A DNA stretch of 10,209 nt from Verrucomicrobiota bacterium (GTDB taxonomy: Bacteria > Verrucomicrobiota > Verrucomicrobiia > Limisphaerales > AV2). A model generated the notes under the pieces. The model ran no database searches, was not told the DNA's origin, and saw nothing but the letters and a program-made list of their open reading frames with translations. Within the stretch, counting starts at the first letter, position 1; each line of letters starts with the position of its first letter. The DNA is taken from assembly GCA_003219345.1 (NCBI GenBank), contig QHOP01000060.1:1-10209 (forward strand), in the 5' to 3' direction. This document shows positions 7,047 to 10,209 of the stretch, in pieces. The position numbers were made by a program, and so were the translations under genes.

Positions 7047-9533
7047 ATGTTTATGGAATTGTCTGGCTGTGACATCCTCGCGCGAACGTTTGCCGCTTGC
7101 GTGTTACCGTTCCTCCTGACGGCTAGCGTCGCCGGGGCAGACTCCGCACTCCACACTCCGCGATCCGCATTTCCCACAGTGTCGTTTCGCAATGACGTGA
7201 TGGCGGTGCTGTCCAAGGCCGGTTGCAGCGCAGGCACGTGTCATGGAAACAAGAACGGCAAGGGCGGCTTCAAGCTCTCCTTGCGCGGCCAGGACCCGGA
7301 CGTTGATTACCTCACTTTGACGCGCGATTTGTTCGCTCGCCGCATCGACGCATTGGACGCGGAGCTGAGTTTGATGCTGCTGAAACCAACCGCGCAGGTC
7401 GCGCACGAAGGCGGCTTGCGTTTCAAAAAGGATTCTGAGGAATACGAAATCCTCAGCCGGTGGATCGCTCAAGGGATGCCAAACGACCTGGCTTCCGCGC
7501 CAAAACTGGAGCGCATATTCGTTACGCCGCAGGAAAAAGTATTGATCGAGCCGGCGACCGAAGTGCAGTTGCAGGTGCAGGCGCGTTTCACGGATGGCGC
7601 CACGCGCGACATGACCTCGCTCGCGGTGTATGAACCGGCGAATAGTCTGGCCAGGGTGTCGCATGACGGACTGGTGCAAGGCCAGGGCGCAGGGGAAACC
7701 ACGGTGTTGGTGCGCTACTTGCACTGCCAGGAACCGGTGCGATTGGCCTTCGTGCCGGCGCGGCCTGGCTTTGTTTGGAAGAACCCGCCGGTCAACAACT
7801 ACATCGACGACCAGATCTTCGCCAAGCTGCGCACGCTGCGCATGAATCCCTCTGAACTCTGCTCCGATGCAGTGTTTGTGCGGCGGGCGTATCTCGATTT
7901 GCTCGGCATCCTGCCGACGGCGGAGGAGGCGCGCGCGTTTGTGAACGATGAGGCCGCGGCCGCCGACGTTAGGACGCCCATTTTTCAAAGTCCGAAATCC
8001 GAAATCCGAAATCCGAAATTGGCCATCGCCTCCTTACGTCGGCGGCTACAAAAGCGCGCGCAGCTCATCGATCAATTGCTGGAACGCCCGGAGTTTGCGG
8101 ATTTCTGGGCATTGAAATGGGCGGACCTGCTGCGCGTCGAAGCCCATTCGCTCGACCAGAAAGGCGTGCAGAACTTCCACCATTGGATTCGCCAAAGCAT
8201 TGCCGAAAACAAGCCGCTGGACGAATTCGTTCGCCAACTCATCACTGCCCGCGGCAGCACTTACAGCAGTCCGGCGGCGAACTTTTACCGTCCAAACCGC
8301 GATCCCGCCACGCGCGCTAAAGCTGCGGCGCAGGTGTTCCTCGGCACGCGCTTGCAATGCGCCGAGTGCCACAATCATCCTTTCGACCGCTGGACGCAGG
8401 ACGATTACTACGACTGGGCCGATCTCTTTGCGCGCGTGAAATACAAGGTCATCGAGAACAAACGTGAAATCAGCAGCGACGAACACGAATGGAACGGTGA
8501 GCAGATCGTCTTCGTCGCGCGCCAGGGTTCAGTGAAAAATCTGCGCACGGGCAAGGAGGCGCAGCCGCGTTTCCTGGGCGATCCGCTGTCGCTTCAGGGA
8601 TCACGCATGACGGATGACGCACGGAAACTCAGTGAACCCACCCCCAACCCCTCCCAAGGAGGGGAGCAGGGACACGCGCAGCCGCACGAAGTTCCCCTCC
8701 CGGGAGGGGAGAGGGGTGGGTTTCCTTCGGATGAACTCGAAGCCCTCGCCAACTGGCTCACGAGTCCAACCAACGCGTTGTTCGCCCGCGTCCAGGTCAA
8801 CCGAATCTGGTATCAACTGATGGGCCGCGGCCTGGTGGACCCCCCCGATGACTTTCGCGCCACCAATCCGGCGTCGCATCCTGCGCTACTCGACGCGTTG
8901 GCGGAGGATTTCGTGAAACATCAATTCGACGTGCGCTACCTGATTCGGCTCATCATGAACTCGCGCACGTACCAGTTGGCTTCGGAGCCGAACGACACCA
9001 ACGCCGGCGACGAAGTCAATTTCTCGCGCGTGTTGGTGCGCCGCCTGGGCGCGGAGCAACTGCTCGATTGCCAGAGCCAGGTGACGGGCGTGCCGTTGAA
9101 ATTCGCGGGCTATCCAGTGGGCCTGCGGGCGGCGCAGTTGCCCGGAGTGCGGCCGGAGAGCAAGGGCAAGCGCCGCGCGAACCAGTGGGACCAGTTTCTT
9201 GAACTCTTCGGCAAGCCGCCGCGGCTCTTGACGACCGACACCGAGCGGTCGTGCGAATGCAACATGGCCCAGGCCTTCCAGATGATCAGCGGGCCGACCG
9301 TGAACGAATTGTTGTCTGAAAAGGAGAACCGCGCCAGCCAGCTCCTCGCCAGCGGCAAGTCCAACCGGGAGGTCCTGGAAGAACTTTTCTGGGGGACCCT
9401 CACGCGTGCGCCGACACCGGCGGAGTTGGGCAATCTTTCGCCCGGCCTCGACGGCGCGAAAGAGCGTCGGGCGGAATTGGAGGACATCTTGTGGGGACTG
9501 CTGAACTCGAAGGACTTTCTGTTTAGGAAGTGA
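7047..9533 (+). CDS. Secreted PSCyt1/Big2/PSCyt2(DUF1549)/PSD1(DUF1553) protein with repeat-derived insertions
   Basis: This 828-residue protein has the architecture of large planctomycete/verrucomicrobial surface or periplasmic haem-type proteins. Residues 1-31 are a signal peptide (cleavage near VAGA). A cytochrome-like domain at about 45-145 has C60-SAGT-C65-H66-G, the CX4CH variant usual in this family. A Big2-like Ig fold spans about 172-237. PSCyt2/DUF1549 spans about 250-475, with NNYIDDQIF, VFVRRAYLDLLGILPT and C438-AE-C441-H442 (CAECHNHPFDRW). PSD1/DUF1553 spans about 565-825, with LANWLTSPTN, VNRIW and NMAQAFQMISG. Electron transfer or polymer breakdown has been suggested for such proteins; the function is not established. 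Three stretches are repeat-derived: residues 33-42 (heptamers), 304-334 (palindromic element) and about 530-559 (C/G palindrome). All are in frame and avoid stops. The common DUF1501 partner gene is not seen directly downstream. No Shine-Dalgarno precedes ATG 7047. Confidence 0.92.
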   Translation: MFMELSGCDILARTFAACVLPFLLTASVAGADSALHTPRSAFPTVSFRNDVMAVLSKAGCSAGTCHGNKNGKGGFKLSLRGQDPDVDYLTLTRDLFARRIDALDAELSLMLLKPTAQVAHEGGLRFKKDSEEYEILSRWIAQGMPNDLASAPKLERIFVTPQEKVLIEPATEVQLQVQARFTDGATRDMTSLAVYEPANSLARVSHDGLVQGQGAGETTVLVRYLHCQEPVRLAFVPARPGFVWKNPPVNNYIDDQIFAKLRTLRMNPSELCSDAVFVRRAYLDLLGILPTAEEARAFVNDEAAAADVRTPIFQSPKSEIRNPKLAIASLRRRLQKRAQLIDQLLERPEFADFWALKWADLLRVEAHSLDQKGVQNFHHWIRQSIAENKPLDEFVRQLITARGSTYSSPAANFYRPNRDPATRAKAAAQVFLGTRLQCAECHNHPFDRWTQDDYYDWADLFARVKYKVIENKREISSDEHEWNGEQIVFVARQGSVKNLRTGKEAQPRFLGDPLSLQGSRMTDDARKLSEPTPNPSQGGEQGHAQPHEVPLPGGERGGFPSDELEALANWLTSPTNALFARVQVNRIWYQLMGRGLVDPPDDFRATNPASHPALLDALAEDFVKHQFDVRYLIRLIMNSRTYQLASEPNDTNAGDEVNFSRVLVRRLGAEQLLDCQSQVTGVPLKFAGYPVGLRAAQLPGVRPESKGKRRANQWDQFLELFGKPPRLLTTDTERSCECNMAQAFQMISGPTVNELLSEKENRASQLLASGKSNREVLEELFWGTLTRAPTPAELGNLSPGLDGAKERRAELEDILWGLLNSKDFLFRK
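7143..7170 (+). repeat. Heptamer tandem array at the mature N-terminus
   Basis: The units TCCGCAC, TCCACAC, TCCGCGA, TCCGCAT encode SALHTPRSAF (residues 33-42), directly after the predicted signal peptide cleavage. It is the same heptamer family as at 5791-5818, here without flanking palindromic arms. Confidence 0.7.
7956..8049 (+). repeat. Palindromic element, 94-base copy inside a coding region
   Basis: The left arm 7956-7977 (GCGGCCGCCGACGTTAGGAC then GC) pairs with the right arm 8028-8049 (GCCTCCTTACGTCGGCGGCT then AC) at 18 of 22 positions. The loop holds four TCCGAAA heptamers. It is read in frame as residues 304-334 of the DUF1549/DUF1553 protein (ending ASLRRRL). It sits between AFVNDEA and KRAQLIDQLLERPEF, which are normally close together in this family. 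Confidence 0.85.
7991..8018 (+). repeat. Perfect heptamer tandem array (4 x TCCGAAA)
   Basis: Four identical copies of TCCGAAA without interruption, in the loop of the palindromic element. As seven is not a multiple of three, the units are read in all three frames in turn, giving SPKSEIRNPK. Confidence 0.95.
8635..8722 (+). repeat. C/G-tract palindromic repeat inside a coding region
   Basis: The outer arms AACCCACCCC (8635-8644) and GGGGTGGGTT (8713-8722) pair perfectly. Inside are CCCCTCC-CAA-GGAGGGG (8648-8664) and the perfect 16-base palindrome CCCCTCCCGGGAGGGG (8694-8709). It is translated as EPTPNPSQGGE ... VPLPGGERGG, a low-complexity linker between PSCyt2 and PSD1. It resembles the intergenic repeat at 1123-1185 in design, not base for base. 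Confidence 0.85.
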
Positions 9534-9661
9534 GGGAGTACATCCGGACACCGCCATTGGTTGTAACGTGGTGCGTCTCGCCTGATGAGGAGTGCGCCCG
9601 GAAAGAACGCCCGGCTTTTCGCTGATCCGCAAACAGGCGGACGATTGGAAAGCTTGTTCCA

Positions 9662-9678
9662 CCGGGCAGGATGCCCGG
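9662..9678. repeat. Hairpin repeat unit in the spacer before the MFS gene
   Basis: CCGGGCA-GGA-TGCCCGG is a perfect 7-base stem. It is followed by CTCTACGGCAGGCGAGAGGC, a second, imperfect palindromic unit reaching GCCGCTAC. There is no T-run. It looks like a dispersed palindromic repeat, not a terminator, though it lies 3' of the DUF1549/DUF1553 gene. Confidence 0.55.
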
Positions 9679-9739
9679 CTCTACGGCAGGCGAGAGGCCC
9701 GCCGCTACGCCGCTGAACATAGAGTGCGGCTGCGCCGTT

Positions 9740-9760
9740 GTGCGCCGCGGAGCGGCGCAC
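9740..9760. repeat. GC-rich hairpin upstream of the MFS gene
   Basis: GTGCGCCGC-GGA-GCGGCGCAC is a perfect 9-base stem with a 3-base loop, 44 bases before the MFS start. It could stop transcription from upstream or be a repeat unit; no T-run follows. Nothing else gene-like is seen in 9534-9804. Confidence 0.55.
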
Positions 9761-9804
9761 CCACCAAATCCAAATCAGGACACGGCCCGAACTTAAACGA
9801 CCCA

Positions 9805-10209
9805 ATGGACACTTTGACCAGGCGTAATGACGTTCGAGACGGTGTTCTGCGCTTCGCGGTGACGCTGGCGATGATCACGTATGTGGACCGGGTGTGCATT
9901 TCCCAGGCTGCGCCCTTCATGCAGGAGGAACTCGGCCTCACGGCGGGCCAGATGGGCTTGGCGTTTTCCGCGTTTGCCTGGGCGTATGCACTCTTCGAGA
10001 TCCCCGGCGGTTGGCTCGGCGACCGGATCGGCCCGCGCAAAGTATTGCTGCGCGTCGTGATCCTGTGGTCGGTTTTCACTGCCGCGACCGGGTACGTCTG
10101 GAATCTCGCTTCCCTGATCATCGCGCGATTTTTCTTCGGCGCGGGCGAGGCCGGCTGCTTTCCGAACCTGACCAAGGCTTTCATGATCTGGTTACCCGAC
10201 CATGAACGC
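9805..10209 (+). CDS. MFS transporter, anion:cation symporter-like (5' part)
   Basis: The first 135 residues of a major facilitator transporter are present, and the frame is open at the right edge. Four membrane segments are visible at about 15-33, 49-70, 79-101 and 103-120. TM1 holds the YVDR motif (D28-R29), seen as Y-x-D-R in the anion:cation symporter branch. The TM2-TM3 loop has MFS motif A as GGWLGDRIGPRK (residues 68-79, with D73). The TM4 segment RFFFGAGEAGCFPN is typical of the hexuronate, galactonate and glucarate transporter branch. The likely role is proton-coupled uptake of a sugar acid or other organic anion, which would fit the nearby oxidoreductases, but the substrate cannot be read from this part. 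ATG 9805 is chosen because it gives a short cytoplasmic N-terminus before TM1; no Shine-Dalgarno is visible. It follows the DUF1549/DUF1553 gene by 271 bases of repeat-containing spacer, so it probably has its own promoter. Confidence 0.88.
   Translation, partial: MDTLTRRNDVRDGVLRFAVTLAMITYVDRVCISQAAPFMQEELGLTAGQMGLAFSAFAWAYALFEIPGGWLGDRIGPRKVLLRVVILWSVFTAATGYVWNLASLIIARFFFGAGEAGCFPNLTKAFMIWLPDHER

Noticed and set aside
7104..7988. Minus-strand open frame (294 codons) within the DUF1549/DUF1553 gene
   Set aside because: Shadow of a well-supported multidomain gene; H/R-rich translation with no domain.
7991..8018. CRISPR-like repeats
   Set aside because: The units are seven bases with no spacers; this is a tandem microsatellite-type array, not a CRISPR.

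Overview
The window looks like a GC-rich chromosomal segment of a Verrucomicrobia-type bacterium (Pedosphaera/Limisphaerales-like), with Planctomycetes as the alternative. The evidence is two Tat-exported Gfo/Idh/MocA oxidoreductases, a cytochrome-like PSCyt1-Big2-PSCyt2(DUF1549)-PSD1(DUF1553) secreted protein, DUF4252 proteins, weak or absent Shine-Dalgarno sites, and many short palindromic repeats between and inside genes. This placement is inference; no rRNA or tRNA gene is present to test it.

Layout, left to right. 1-1041 (minus): 5' part of a secreted glucose/sorbosone-dehydrogenase-like beta-propeller gene, interrupted by one in-frame TAG and running off the left edge. 1042-1284: divergent spacer with a G/C-tract palindromic repeat. 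1285-2676 (plus): Tat-signal Gfo/Idh/MocA oxidoreductase 1. 2789-3340 and 3583-4134 (minus): two paralogous DUF4252-like envelope proteins, one a lipoprotein, separated by a palindromic element. 4268-5620 (plus): Tat-signal Gfo/Idh/MocA oxidoreductase 2. 5621-5847: convergent spacer packed with repeats. 5848-6810 (minus): conserved secreted protein of unknown function. 6811-7046: divergent spacer. 7047-9533 (plus): the DUF1549/DUF1553 protein. 9534-9804: spacer with hairpins. 9805-10209 (plus): start of an MFS transporter of the anion:cation symporter type, cut by the right edge.

Together the genes suggest periplasmic oxidation of carbohydrate or sugar derivatives (propeller dehydrogenase, exported oxidoreductases, haem-type protein) plus uptake of an organic anion or sugar acid. 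No substrate can be named, and gene orientations alternate, so this is not one operon.

The most unusual content is the repeat biology. A palindromic element with about 22-base arms occurs three times, twice as 94-base copies whose loop is a tandem array of four heptamers. One 94-base copy lies in frame inside the DUF1549/DUF1553 gene, and another supplies the stop codon of the unknown secreted protein. A different C/G-tract palindrome also lies in frame in the same DUF1549/DUF1553 gene, and a third heptamer array codes for the residues just after its signal peptide. One gene thus carries three repeat-derived coding insertions. Two other genes show possible damage or sequencing error: the amber codon in the propeller gene, and a missing in-frame ATG at the lipoprotein start.
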